A stretch of DNA of 64,000 bases from Micromonospora_G sp044901685 (GTDB lineage: Bacteria; Actinomycetota; Actinomycetes; Mycobacteriales; Micromonosporaceae): contig NZ_JBJDPS010000001.1 of assembly GCF_044901685.1 (NCBI RefSeq), positions 1,426,001-1,490,000 on the forward strand, written 5' to 3'. Position 1 is the stretch's first letter. The number at the start of each line of letters is the position of its first letter. This document shows positions 26,382 to 37,099 of the stretch, in pieces. The notes below the pieces were generated by a model. The model was not told where the DNA came from. It did no database searches and worked only from the letters and a program-made list of their open reading frames with translations. The translations under genes and the position numbers were made by a program.

Positions 26382-28243
26382 CCGCGACCGCGGACGTACG
26401 ACCGGAGGCGCTGGGCAAGCTGCTGACCGGGGCGGTGCAGACGTCACTGGCGTACCTGCGCAAGGTCGACCCGGACGCGGCCGCCGAGGTCGACGAGCTG
26501 CGGCGGCGGGAGCTGACCCGGCCGGCGATCGTGGTTGTCGGTGAGACGAAGCGGGGCAAGAGTTCCCTGGTGAACGCCCTGGTCGGGGTCCCCGGGCTGT
26601 CGCCGGTCGACGTGGCGGTCGCGACCAGCACCTTCCTGGAACTGGTCCCGGGGGCCGAGCCCGGGGCCCGGGCGTTCGTCCCCGGGCGTGCCGACCCGGT
26701 CGAGATCGGCCTGGCCGACCTGCGGGACTGGGCCACCACCCTCGGGGTGTTGCCGGAGGGGACCCGCCCGCCCCGGCGGGTCGAGGTACGGCACCCGGCG
26801 CCGCTGCTGGAGTACCTCAGCCTGGTCGACACCCCGGGCACCGGTGGGCTGGACCCGCTGCACGCCGAGATCGCCCTCGACGCGGTCCGGCGCGCCGAGT
26901 CACTGCTGTTCGTGGTCGACGCCTCGGCCCCGTTCGGGAAGCCGGAACTCGACTTCCTGGTCGAGGCGAGCAAGCGGGTCAACCTGGTGGTGTTCGCGTT
27001 GACGAAGACCGACGCGTACCCGGGGTGGCGGACGATCTGGTCGGACAACCAGGCGCAGTTGCGGGCGCACGCGCCCCGGTTCGCCGCCGCCGCCTGGTTC
27101 CCGGTGTCGGCCCGGCTGGCGGAGCTGGCCCTGACCGTGCCGGCGCCGGCCCGTGCCGAACTGCTGCGCGAGTCCCGGATCGGGGAGTTGCAGCACGCGC
27201 TGGTCGACCTGGCCGGCAAGGGGCACCTGCTGGCCCAGGCGAACGTGTTGCGTACGGTCCGCAGTGAGCTGATCCGGCTGGACCTGGGCATCGGCGCCCG
27301 GTTGGCGGCAACCGACCCGGATCCGGCGGAGGTGGCCCGGGCCAAGGAGGAACGGGCGGCGGTGGCGGCCCGTAAACGTACCGAGTCACGGCAGTGGTCG
27401 TTGGCGTTGAGCACCGAGACGCAGCGGGCCCGGGTCGAGGTGACCGGGCTGTTGCGTGGCTACCTGGGTGGGTTGCAGGAGGAGTTGCTCAACCGGATAG
27501 ACAAGGGTCGGGGTGAGGAGATCAAGGGGCTGCCGGGGCTGGTCGACGAGTCGCTGCACGCGGTGTCGGTGCGGCTGTCCCGGGACCTGGAGGCACGGTT
27601 CGGCCGGGTTGCCGAACAGGCCCTGGCGCAGGTCTTCGCCCCGCACGAACTCCAACTCGTGCTCGGCCGGGTCAACGCGACCCTGCGGCACGCCCTGGCG
27701 AGCAAACCGCGACGCGAGGGCGGCGCGGACAACATGATGATCGCGATGTCGGCCGGTGGGATGGCGTTCATGGCCGGTCGGGGGGCGATGGCGGGTGCGT
27801 CCGCGCTCGGCGCGGGTGCGCTCGTCGGCGGCGGGCTGCTGGTCCCGTTCGCCGGCCTGGGGCTCGGGCTGGCCGCCGGTGCGTTCATCCTGTACCGGCG
27901 GCGGGTGCAGTCCGACCGCCAGCAGGCCCGGGTCTGGCTGCGGGAGGTCCTCGGTGACGCCCGGGCGGCGCTCGCCGACGAGGTCACCCACCGGTTCACC
28001 GATTTGCAGTACGCGCTGACCCTCGCCCTCGACGACGCGATCGAACGGCGGCTGCGGGAGCTCGACGCGCACATCGCCGAGATCGACAAGGCGTTGGCCG
28101 AGGACACGTCGAGCCGGGCCAGGCGCCGGGTGGCGTTGCAGACGGAACGGGAGACGCTCCGGGCCCGGATCAAGCAGGTCGACGAGGTACTGCTGCGGGC
28201 CAGGGTGCTCTCCCCGGCCCCGGCCACGGACGAGCGGGGATAG
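26378..28243 (+). CDS. Dynamin-like GTPase, second of pair
   Basis: The 621-aa protein has G1 GETKRGKSS (55-63), G3 SLVDTPGTGG and G4 LTKTD. It continues into a long helical stalk and a glycine/alanine-rich hydrophobic hairpin near residues 470-505 (LGAGALVGGGLLVPFAGLGL) that could insert in the membrane, the paddle of bacterial dynamins. A C-terminal coiled coil follows. It begins at GTG 26378 inside the preceding stop (GTGA overlap), indicating tight stoichiometric coupling. The acidic repeat protein follows four bases after its stop. Confidence 0.9.
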   Translation: MTATADVRPEALGKLLTGAVQTSLAYLRKVDPDAAAEVDELRRRELTRPAIVVVGETKRGKSSLVNALVGVPGLSPVDVAVATSTFLELVPGAEPGARAFVPGRADPVEIGLADLRDWATTLGVLPEGTRPPRRVEVRHPAPLLEYLSLVDTPGTGGLDPLHAEIALDAVRRAESLLFVVDASAPFGKPELDFLVEASKRVNLVVFALTKTDAYPGWRTIWSDNQAQLRAHAPRFAAAAWFPVSARLAELALTVPAPARAELLRESRIGELQHALVDLAGKGHLLAQANVLRTVRSELIRLDLGIGARLAATDPDPAEVARAKEERAAVAARKRTESRQWSLALSTETQRARVEVTGLLRGYLGGLQEELLNRIDKGRGEEIKGLPGLVDESLHAVSVRLSRDLEARFGRVAEQALAQVFAPHELQLVLGRVNATLRHALASKPRREGGADNMMIAMSAGGMAFMAGRGAMAGASALGAGALVGGGLLVPFAGLGLGLAAGAFILYRRRVQSDRQQARVWLREVLGDARAALADEVTHRFTDLQYALTLALDDAIERRLRELDAHIAEIDKALAEDTSSRARRRVALQTERETLRARIKQVDEVLLRARVLSPAPATDERG

Positions 28244-28247
28244 GTCG

Positions 28248-28937
28248 ATGACCGACCACTGGGACGGCTGGGCCGACGACGGGTCCGGGTTCGACGACGG
28301 GTCCGACCCGGACGCGCCCGCCGACGACGGTTACCCGGTCGACGGTTTCGGTGCCGACGACGACACCGGCGGGGTCGGCGCGGGCGAGCAGGATCCCGGC
28401 GGGTCCGGGGCCGGGAGCTGGCCGATCGGGTACGGCGACGCCCCGTTCACCGACGACGGCGAGGTTGGGTTCGGGTACGCCGACGCCTCCCCCACCGACG
28501 GCGACGCGCACACCGGGTTCGGCGGTGCGGGCGACGGGGTCAGCGGATTCGGCCCCGCCGACGACGCCACCGGGACACCGGACGCGCAGGTCGGGTTCGG
28601 TCCCGCCGGTCCCCCGGTCGGCGCCGACCCCGACCTCGGGCTGTACGGCGACGCCGAGTCGTGGCCGCCCCCGGCGTTTCCCGAGGCGATCGAGGGCGGT
28701 GTCGTACCGGAACCGGTCGACGGTTTCCCCTGGGCCGACCCGACCACCCTCGGCGACCCCGACACCCCGTCGGCGCAACCGGCCCTCGGCTACGCCGACG
28801 CGCCCGACCCCACCGAACTGGCCGGGTACGACGCCCGGGAACTGCCGCCCGGCGTCGACCCGTGGGCGGCGCTCGCCGACTCCGACGACCCGGCGACGTC
28901 CGCCCTGGCCCGCTTCTGGGGGCCGCGCGGCACCTGA
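28248..28937 (+). CDS. Acidic, Gly/Asp-rich repetitive protein in the dynamin cluster
   Basis: The 229-aa product is very acidic, almost free of basic residues until the final RFWGPRG, and built on loose repeats of the type GFG-x(A/G)D separated by Asp/Pro/Thr linkers (GFGYADAS, TGFGGAGD, SGFGPADD, VGFGPAGP). It has no signal peptide or membrane helix and is probably disordered. It is the third gene of a tight operon with two dynamin-like GTPases. The parallel with IniB, the Gly-rich repeat protein beside IniA/IniC in mycobacteria, is by context and composition only; the IniB N-terminal domain is absent. Confidence 0.8.
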   Translation: MTDHWDGWADDGSGFDDGSDPDAPADDGYPVDGFGADDDTGGVGAGEQDPGGSGAGSWPIGYGDAPFTDDGEVGFGYADASPTDGDAHTGFGGAGDGVSGFGPADDATGTPDAQVGFGPAGPPVGADPDLGLYGDAESWPPPAFPEAIEGGVVPEPVDGFPWADPTTLGDPDTPSAQPALGYADAPDPTELAGYDARELPPGVDPWAALADSDDPATSALARFWGPRGT

Positions 28938-29062
28938 GCGTTCACCAGCGGCCACGGCAGGGCGTCGATCGCGTCGTGACGGGCCTGGTCGCAGTCGTCG
29001 GGCGGCAGCGCCGGTTTCCGGTCCCCCGACGCGTCGCCCGGGGAGCCGGCGGGGTGGTCCGG

Positions 29063-29821
29063 TCAGCGTACGGCGGCGACGGCGGCGTCCCGGCCGCCGC
29101 GCCAGACCAGCCCGGCCTGGGTGTAGCCGGCGCCGCGCAGCGTGTCGAGGTGCCACGACACCGGCGGCGTCCAGTCGGTGCCGTGGTGCTCGGCGAAGAC
29201 CTTGCGGCGCTGCTCAACGAGTGGCCCGAGCAGCGGGTCGGTGGCGACATGGTCCCACCACGCCTGCCAGGACAGCACCGCCCCGGCGGTGTAGCGGGCC
29301 TCGCGACGGGCCCGGTTGACGTCACCGAGCCGGGTGGTGAGCTCCGGCAGACCGTCGTCGGCCATCTCGTCGGCGTTGACGAAGACGCCGCCGGGGCGCA
29401 GCACCTGCCGGATCTCGGCGTAGAGCGCGGTGAGGCGGTCCGGGGCGATCCAGTGCAGCGCGGTCGCGGTCAGCACCGCGTCGTAGTCGCGCCGGGGCAG
29501 GCCGGCCGCCCAGTTCGGGTCACGCAGGTCGGCGGTGACGACGGTGGAACGCTCGTCCAGGGACTCCCGGGCGATGGTCAGCAGCACCGGGTCCAGGTCG
29601 AGCAGGGTCGTCGTGGCGTGCGGGAACCGGCGCAGCACCCGTAACGAGATGCTGCCGGTGCCGCCGGCCAGGTCGAGCACGGCCGGTGCCGGCCCGTCGG
29701 CGGTCGCGGCGACCGTGTTCAGCAGCGCGGTGAAGCGCTCCTCCCGGTCGGGCAGGTACGCCTCCTGCTGGCGGTCCCAGCTCTCCTGCCACGCCCCAGC
29801 ATCGAACCCGTAAGGAGTCAT
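29063..29821 (-). CDS. Class I SAM-dependent methyltransferase
   Basis: The 252-aa protein has motif I VLDLAGGTGSISL, an acidic loop LLDLDPVLL, motif II-like VTADLRDP and VLTATALHWI before a LRPGGVFVNAD strand. This is a typical Rossmann methyltransferase; the substrate is unknown. TACCCT (29834-29829, minus strand) lies seven bases before ATG 29821, a likely leaderless start. It is divergent from the glycerophosphodiesterase gene. Confidence 0.88.
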   Translation of the reverse strand: MTPYGFDAGAWQESWDRQQEAYLPDREERFTALLNTVAATADGPAPAVLDLAGGTGSISLRVLRRFPHATTTLLDLDPVLLTIARESLDERSTVVTADLRDPNWAAGLPRRDYDAVLTATALHWIAPDRLTALYAEIRQVLRPGGVFVNADEMADDGLPELTTRLGDVNRARREARYTAGAVLSWQAWWDHVATDPLLGPLVEQRRKVFAEHHGTDWTPPVSWHLDTLRGAGYTQAGLVWRGGRDAAVAAVR

Positions 29822-29950
29822 GGACACGAGGGTAGTTACCGCTGCGGGGTGTGTCGAGGCGCGCCCGTACCCCGGATCGGCGACAAGCCGGCCGGAGCAG
29901 GTCGAACGCCGGACACCCGGCGGCCACCTGAAACCGGCATACTGCGCTGC

Positions 29951-30730
29951 GTGACCGAGCACTTCGCCTACCTCGACGCGCCGACACCACTGGCCTTCGC
30001 CCACCGGGGCGGCGCGGCGCAGGGCGACGAGAACACCGCCGAGGCGTTCAGCCGCGCCATCGACCTCGGCTACCGGTACGTCGAGACCGACGTGCACGGC
30101 ACCGCCGACGGGGTGGCGGTGGTCTTCCACGACCCGACACTGGCCCGCCTGACCGGCGAGCGGGGACGGATCTCCGACCTCACCTGGGCCGACCTGACCA
30201 GCGTACGGGTCGGCGGGTCGGCCGCCGTGCCACGCCTGGACGACGTGCTCGGCAGTTGGCCACAGGTGCGGTTCAACATCGACGTGAAGGCCGACGGCGG
30301 CATCGCCCCGACGATCCACTCGATGGAACGCACCGGCGCCGCCGACCGGGTGCTGCTCGCCTCGTTCAGCGACGCCCGGCTGGCCCGGCTGCGCGCCCTG
30401 GCCGGGCCGAAGGTCGCCACCTCGCTCGGCATGCGCGGGGTGGCCCGGCTGCGGCTCGCCTCGCTGACCGGTCGCCGGCTGGTGCTGCCGCCGTCGGTGG
30501 TCGCCGCCCAGGTCCCGGTCAACTACGGCCGGATCCCGGTGGTCGACCGGCGGTTCGTCGCGTACGCCCACCGCCTGGGACTTCAGGTGCACGTCTGGAC
30601 GATCGACGAGACTGCCGAGATGCACGAGTTACTCGACCTCGGTGTGGATGGCATCATGACCGATCGCGTGGACGTGCTACGCGAGGTGTACCTCAGCCGC
30701 GGTCACTGGCCCGCCGACCGAACCCCCTAG
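29951..30730 (+). CDS. Glycerophosphodiester phosphodiesterase
   Basis: The 259-aa protein has the GDPD catalytic residues: FAHRGGA with His near 18, ENTAEAF, ETDVHGTADGVAVVFHDP (metal-binding Glu/Asp and His) and late HVWTIDETAEM with GVDGIMTDR. It hydrolyses glycerophosphodiesters to glycerol-3-phosphate and alcohol. No signal peptide is visible, so it is probably cytoplasmic. CATACT lies seven bases before GTG 29951. The MFS gene follows 47 bases downstream and may be co-transcribed. Confidence 0.93.
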   Translation: MTEHFAYLDAPTPLAFAHRGGAAQGDENTAEAFSRAIDLGYRYVETDVHGTADGVAVVFHDPTLARLTGERGRISDLTWADLTSVRVGGSAAVPRLDDVLGSWPQVRFNIDVKADGGIAPTIHSMERTGAADRVLLASFSDARLARLRALAGPKVATSLGMRGVARLRLASLTGRRLVLPPSVVAAQVPVNYGRIPVVDRRFVAYAHRLGLQVHVWTIDETAEMHELLDLGVDGIMTDRVDVLREVYLSRGHWPADRTP

Positions 30731-30777
30731 GTCGGGCGGGACCCGGTAGCCCCCCAACCCCCGTCGAAGGACCACCG

Positions 30778-32163
30778 ATGGCCGAAACCGTCTCCGTTCC
30801 CGTCACCGGCACCCCGCCGCCCAGCACCCGCCGGGAACGGACCGGCTGGTACTTCTACGACTGGGCCATGTCGGCCTTCTCCACCACGGTCATCACCGTC
30901 TTCCTCGGCCCGTTCCTGACCACGGTCACCGAACTCGCCGCCGGCTGCGAACTCGGCGCCGACACCTGCTCCGGGTCGGTGCACCCGTTCGGCATCACGG
31001 TCGCCGCCGGGTCCTACTTCCCGTACCTGGTGTCGCTGTCGGTCTTCCTGACCGTGTTCGTACTGCCGGTCATGGGCGCCATCGCCGACCGGTCGGCACA
31101 CAAGAAGCGACTGCTGGCCGGCTCGGCGTTTGTCGGCGCCGCCGCCACCATCGCCATCGTCTTCGTCACCGGTGACCGGTACCTGCTCGGCGGTGCCCTG
31201 TTCCTGGTCGCCAACATCGCCTTCGGGGCCAGCGTGGTGGTCTACAACTCGTTCCTGCCGCAGCTCGGCGGCCCCGACGACCGGGACGGGATCTCCAGCC
31301 GGGGCTGGGCACTGGGCTACCTCGGCGGCGGGCTGCTGCTCGCGCTGAACCTGGTCGTGGTGACCGTGTTCAGCGTCGAGGGAGACCACCAGCGGACCCT
31401 GGACCTGGCCCGCTGGTCGATCGTCTCGGCCGGGGTGTGGTGGGCGGCGTTCACCCTGGTGCCACTGCTCTGGCTACGCGAACGCCCGGCCGCCGAGGCG
31501 CACACCGGCGGCAACCTGCTCACCGACGGGTTCCGCCAGCTCGGCCGGACCGTACGCGGACTCAAGGCGTACCCGTTGACGTTGTTCTTCCTGCTCGCGT
31601 TCCTGGTGTTCAACGACGGCATCCAGACCGTCATCGCCCTGGCCAGCCAGTACGGCACCGAGGAGCTGCGGCTGGAGCAGACCACCCTGATCGTGACCAT
31701 CCTGCTGGTGCAGTTCCTCGCCTTCGGCGGGGCGCTGCTGCTCGGCGCGGTGGCCAAGCGGATCGGCGCCTGGAAGACGGTGCTGCTGAGCCTGGTGCTG
31801 TGGACCGTGGTGATCCTGGCGGCGTTCCGGCTGCCGGCCGAGGCGCCGGTGCCGTTCATGATCCTCGGCGCCGGCATCGGGCTGGTGCTCGGCGGCAGCC
31901 AGGCGCTGAGCCGGTCGCTGTTCAGCCAGCTCATCCCGGCCGGCAAGGAGGGTGAGTACTACGGGTTCTACGAGATCAGCGACAAGGGCACGAGCTGGCT
32001 CGGGCCGCTCGCCTTCGGTCTGGTGTTCCAACTCACCAACAGCTACCGGGTGGGCTTGGTCTCGTTGCTGATCTTCTTCGTGGTCGGGTTCGTGCTCCTG
32101 CTCGCGGTGCCGATCCGCCGCGCCATCGTGGCCTCGGGAAACACGCCCCCACGGGTGCTGTGA
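30778..32163 (+). CDS. Atg22-like MFS transporter
   Basis: The 461-aa protein has about twelve transmembrane helices. It opens with a soluble tail and RTGWYFYDWAMSAFSTTVITVFLGPF, the signature of the vacuolar-effluxer (Atg22/UMF1) branch of MFS. ALGYLGGG, GSQALSRSLFSQLIPAGKEGEYYGFYEI and DKGTSWLGPL are further conserved blocks. Eukaryotic members export amino acids; bacterial substrates are unknown. AAGGA lies seven bases before ATG 30778. Confidence 0.9.
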   Translation: MAETVSVPVTGTPPPSTRRERTGWYFYDWAMSAFSTTVITVFLGPFLTTVTELAAGCELGADTCSGSVHPFGITVAAGSYFPYLVSLSVFLTVFVLPVMGAIADRSAHKKRLLAGSAFVGAAATIAIVFVTGDRYLLGGALFLVANIAFGASVVVYNSFLPQLGGPDDRDGISSRGWALGYLGGGLLLALNLVVVTVFSVEGDHQRTLDLARWSIVSAGVWWAAFTLVPLLWLRERPAAEAHTGGNLLTDGFRQLGRTVRGLKAYPLTLFFLLAFLVFNDGIQTVIALASQYGTEELRLEQTTLIVTILLVQFLAFGGALLLGAVAKRIGAWKTVLLSLVLWTVVILAAFRLPAEAPVPFMILGAGIGLVLGGSQALSRSLFSQLIPAGKEGEYYGFYEISDKGTSWLGPLAFGLVFQLTNSYRVGLVSLLIFFVVGFVLLLAVPIRRAIVASGNTPPRVL

Positions 32164-32250
32164 GGCGGCGTCACGGGCTGCTGTGAGGCAGATCGGACAC
32201 GCCCCGGACGAGCCGAGCCTGGTGTTCACCATGCGTTAGGCTGCCCGACC

Positions 32251-32967
32251 GTGACCGACGACGTTGCTGCCACCCACGCCTGCTTGGCGCACCCGCCACA
32301 CCGCGGGTCCGAGGCCGACCAGACCTACGCGGCCCGGTCGGCCGGCGACGGTCGGCCGCTGCACGCCGCGGCGTTGAAGTTCTTCTGGGGACCGATGGAC
32401 TGTGGCAAGTCGACCATGGCCCTGCAGATGAACTACAACCACGCCCGGCAGGGCCGGGGCGGGTTGGTCACCACCCGGATCGACCGTTCGCTCGGCCCCC
32501 AGGTGACCACCCGCATCGGCCTGGCGCACGAGGCGATCGAGGTCGTCGACGACCTGGACCTGCGGGCCCTGGTACGTGGACGCCGCGCCGAGGGGCTGCG
32601 GGTCGACTACCTGATCTGCGACGAGGCGTGTTTCTACACCGTCGAGCACGTCGAGCAGATGGCCGAACTCGTCGACGACTACGACGTTGACGTGTTCGCG
32701 TTCGGGCTCGCCACCGACTTCCGGTCGGAGCTGTTCCCGGCGGCGCGGCGGCTGTTCGAACTCGCCGACGAGGTCACCCGGATCCAGGTCGAGGTGCTCT
32801 GCTGGTGCGGCCGGGAAGGACTGCTCAACGCCCGGGTGGTCGACGGTGTGGTCGCCCGGGAGGGCCAACAGGTGGTCATCGGCGACACCGTGGTCAGCGC
32901 CGACGTGCGCTACCAGGTGCTCTGCCGGCGGCACTACCGCAGCGGCAACCTCGGCCCGCGAAGCTGA
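32251..32967 (+). CDS. tdk: Thymidine kinase, type II
   Basis: The 238-aa protein has the P-loop FWGPMDCGKST (45-55), a DEACFYTVEHVEQM lid region, FAFGLATDFRSELFPAARRL (substrate loop) and a zinc ribbon formed by CWCGREG and CRRHY. It phosphorylates thymidine for the salvage pathway. The first 40 residues before the P-loop are longer than usual and poorly conserved-looking, so a later start is possible; GTG 32251 has TAGGCT eight bases upstream, consistent with near-leaderless expression. Confidence 0.9.
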   Translation: MTDDVAATHACLAHPPHRGSEADQTYAARSAGDGRPLHAAALKFFWGPMDCGKSTMALQMNYNHARQGRGGLVTTRIDRSLGPQVTTRIGLAHEAIEVVDDLDLRALVRGRRAEGLRVDYLICDEACFYTVEHVEQMAELVDDYDVDVFAFGLATDFRSELFPAARRLFELADEVTRIQVEVLCWCGREGLLNARVVDGVVAREGQQVVIGDTVVSADVRYQVLCRRHYRSGNLGPRS

Positions 32968-32994
32968 CCGCCGGCGGCCCCCGGACCGGGCGGT

Positions 32995-33450
32995 TCAGAA
33001 CGGGTCGCCGCAGACCCGCCACCCGTCGTCGCCCCGGACCACCGGCACCTTGTGCTCGTCGACCGCGCCCGCCTGCCGGGCCAGCGCCACCGTCACCTCG
33101 GCCGACTGCCGCCCCCGCTTGCTGGAGATCTTCACGTCCCCGACCGTGTAGCCGGTGACGCTCGACGGGGTCTGCGCCCGTAACGCGAACCGGGGCAGGG
33201 TCCACCTCTCCCGGGTGGCCGGGCAGAGCCGCCCGTACGCGCCCGCGTGGTCACCGGCGCTGACCCGGTCGAGGAAGGTCTCGGTCGCCTTGCGCGCCGG
33301 GCCGGTGGCGAGCCGGATCGACTGGTAGTTCCAGGCGCCGAGCCCGGCCGCGCCGACACAGCAGACGAAGAGGGTCACCGCGACCACGAACAGCGTCCGA
33401 CGCAGGGCCCGTCCCGGCCGGGCCCGCGACCTCGCGACCTCGTACGCCAT
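32995..33450 (-). CDS. Small membrane-anchored protein (Rv0361-like)
   Basis: The 151-aa protein has a basic cytoplasmic N-terminus (RSRARPGRALRR), one helix (LFVVAVTLFVCCVGAAGLGAW) and an extracytoplasmic domain. It contains ATETFLDRVSAGDHAGAYGRLCPATRERW and a terminal VVRGDDGWRVCGDPF. This is the NTF2-like/DUF4878-type layout of small actinobacterial secreted or anchored proteins. The function is unknown. Two cysteines in the outer domain could form a disulfide. Confidence 0.8.
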   Translation of the reverse strand: MAYEVARSRARPGRALRRTLFVVAVTLFVCCVGAAGLGAWNYQSIRLATGPARKATETFLDRVSAGDHAGAYGRLCPATRERWTLPRFALRAQTPSSVTGYTVGDVKISSKRGRQSAEVTVALARQAGAVDEHKVPVVRGDDGWRVCGDPF

Positions 33451-33452
33451 GC

Positions 33453-33465
33453 CTACCGACGGTAG
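33453..33465. promoter_or_regulatory. Short perfect palindrome over the minus-strand -10
   Basis: CTACCG-A-CGGTAG is a perfect 13-bp palindrome just upstream of ATG 33450 and includes the minus-strand box TACCGT. It lies in the 62-bp gap to the divergent GntR gene, so it is a plausible site for that regulator. Confidence 0.4.
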
Positions 33466-33512
33466 AGACCTCCCCCGCCCGGCGCAGGCACTCCCGTTGC
33501 TACCCTCGGTGA

Positions 33513-33890
33513 ATCGCCTTCATCGAACTGGACCCGCACTCGCCGGTCCCACCGTACGAGCAGGTCCGGGCGGGGATCGCCGCCCGCGCCGGGACGGGTG
33601 AGCTGACCGCCGGCACCCGGCTGCCGACCGTGCGCCACCTGGCCGAGGAACTGGGGCTGGCGGTCAACACCGTCGCCCGCGCCTACCGCGAGCTGGAACA
33701 GGCCGGGCTGGTCGAGACCCGGGGGCGGCACGGCACCGTCGTGACCGCCCGGGCGGCCCGGGTGCCGGCCGAGGCGCAACGGCTCGCCCAGCGCTACGCA
33801 CGGGACGCCCACCGGTTGGGCATCCCGCCGGACCAGGCGTTGGCGCTGGTCGCGGCCGCGCTACAGGCACCGGTCGAGAGTCACCCGTAG
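33513..33890 (+). CDS. GntR (YtrA-like) regulator, apparently starting at ATC
   Basis: The 125-aa protein is a short GntR wHTH: FIELDPHSPVPPYEQVRAGI, GELTAGTRLPTVRHLAEELG, LAVNTVARAYRELEQAGLVE, then a short helical tail, as in the YtrA group. The frame is closed upstream by TGA 33510-33512 and has no ATG, GTG or TTG until GTG 33630, inside the DNA-binding domain. ATC at 33513 lies exactly six bases after the -10 box TACCCT (33501-33506), the same spacing as the leaderless ATG/GTG genes here. A non-canonical start or a sequence error at the start are the alternatives. Confidence 0.75.
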   Translation: MAFIELDPHSPVPPYEQVRAGIAARAGTGELTAGTRLPTVRHLAEELGLAVNTVARAYRELEQAGLVETRGRHGTVVTARAARVPAEAQRLAQRYARDAHRLGIPPDQALALVAAALQAPVESHP

Positions 33891-33914
33891 CGGTAGCGCA
33901 ACCGTCCGGTAATA

Positions 33915-33928
33915 GATTGTCGACAATC
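33915..33928. promoter_or_regulatory. Perfect 14-bp palindrome of GntR/FCD type
   Basis: GATTGTC-GACAATC lies 25 bases after the GntR gene and 80 bases before the acyl-CoA dehydrogenase gene. The core TTGTCGACAA resembles sites of FadR/FCD-type GntR regulators, which often control fatty-acid and organic-acid genes. The adjacent GntR protein is of a different subgroup, so the binder may be unlinked. Confidence 0.55.
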
Positions 33929-34008
33929 CGTGGCCTGTCGCCACCGTCGACGCGTGGTCTACGGTCAGCGCATCCCGCCCCCACCCCCGAACGGCGCAGG
34001 AGCAGACG

Positions 34009-35718
<1,710 letters not shown>

Positions 35719-35886
35719 ACGTCGTGTTCCGTAACGGACACGGGCGCGGGGTCGATCCGACACGCGGACCGATCGGGTGGGTCGGGGTGCGATCACACCG
35801 GTCCGACCGCTCGTGCGGCCCACCGGTGGCTACGCTCGACCGCAACGGCGGGATCCACCGGGCAGCGGCGGCGAGCGGGAGACACG

Positions 35887-37089
35887 ATGGAGAGCCAGCC
35901 GGTGGCGGTGATCGAGCTCGGCACCGAACGTGGGGCGCCGGAACAGGACCGGCCGAGGTCCGTACGGGCCCGACGGGTGGCGGTGCGGTGGCCGGTGCTC
36001 TGCCTGACCGCGTTGCTGGTGCTGGTGGCGGTCACCGGGGCGCAGCCGCTCGGCGGTGACCTGCGCCGGCTCGGTGAGCTGGACGTACCCGCCCGCGCCA
36101 CCTTCTTCCTCGCCGGTGACCTGCTGCTGGTCGCGGACCCGTCGGCCACACCGATGACCCTGACCGGGTACGACCTGCCCGGCGCCCGCCGGCTGTGGGA
36201 GGTCCCGGTCGCCGCCGCGGCGTCGTTCGCCGCCGAACGCGTCGGTGACCTGCTGCTGGTGGCGGACGTGGACTCGTTGGGCCGGCGGGTCGCGACCACC
36301 GCCCGTTCGGTGCGGACCGGGCAGGTGCGGTGGCAACGGCCTGGTCTGCTGCTCGTCGACGGCGCCACCGCCTCCGGGGTGGCGATCTCCGAGGTGCGCA
36401 GCGTGTCCGGCGCCGGTCGCCGGATCGAGGGCACCATCGAGACGGTCGACCTGTCCACCGGCCGGACCCGGTGGACGCTGGAGGTGCCGTCGACGGCCGT
36501 CGGTGAACTGGTCCCCGGTGCCCCGGGCCGGCTGCTGGTGGTGCACGACAGCAGCGTGGTCGACCTGCACGACCTGCGTACCGGCGCGGTTGTCGGCACC
36601 GGTCGGCTGCCGGCGGCGGACTACGCGCCGGACAACCCGCTGGTGGTCGACGGGACGTTGGTCCTGCGGCATCCCGGTGGCGCCGGGGAGTCGATCATCA
36701 GCGGGTACGACCTGCCCGGGTTGACCCGGCGGTGGAGCCGGTCGGGGCAGCGGATCACCGGTGGGTTGCGCGACTGCGGTGGGCTGATCTGCCTGGAGGA
36801 CCGGCAGCGGACCGCGGTGCTCGACCCGGCCGACGGCGCCCAGGTGTGGACCGGGGTGCCGCGCCGTGGCTGGGGCTGGCTGCCCCGGGGCACTACCAGC
36901 GGCGCCCGGGTGTTGCTGCGTCCGACCCCGCAGCGGCCGCTGATCGCGGTGGAGCAGGGCGCGGGCGTACGCATTCTCGGTGCCCTGCCGCCCGGGGTGA
37001 TGGACTGCCGGGTCGGCACCGCCGACCTGGTGTGCCGTACCGGCGAGTCCCGGTTGGGGATCTGGCGGATGAGCACGGCGGCGCGCTGA
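35887..37089 (+). CDS. Membrane-anchored PQQ-type beta-propeller protein
   Basis: The 400-aa protein has a 30-residue cytoplasmic tail, one helix (VLCLTALLVLVAVTGAQ, about 37-53) and an extracytoplasmic propeller. Repeated blades include GYDLPGARRLWEV, VRTGQVRWQR, LSTGRTRWTLEV, GYDLPGLTRRWSRS and PADGAQVWTG. It lacks dehydrogenase active-site residues, so a scaffold or sensor role is more likely than catalysis. It is convergent with a tyrosine recombinase 11 bases away, repeating the layout at 10-14 kb. Confidence 0.8.
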   Translation: MESQPVAVIELGTERGAPEQDRPRSVRARRVAVRWPVLCLTALLVLVAVTGAQPLGGDLRRLGELDVPARATFFLAGDLLLVADPSATPMTLTGYDLPGARRLWEVPVAAAASFAAERVGDLLLVADVDSLGRRVATTARSVRTGQVRWQRPGLLLVDGATASGVAISEVRSVSGAGRRIEGTIETVDLSTGRTRWTLEVPSTAVGELVPGAPGRLLVVHDSSVVDLHDLRTGAVVGTGRLPAADYAPDNPLVVDGTLVLRHPGGAGESIISGYDLPGLTRRWSRSGQRITGGLRDCGGLICLEDRQRTAVLDPADGAQVWTGVPRRGWGWLPRGTTSGARVLLRPTPQRPLIAVEQGAGVRILGALPPGVMDCRVGTADLVCRTGESRLGIWRMSTAAR

Positions 37090-37099
37090 CCACCCCGGG

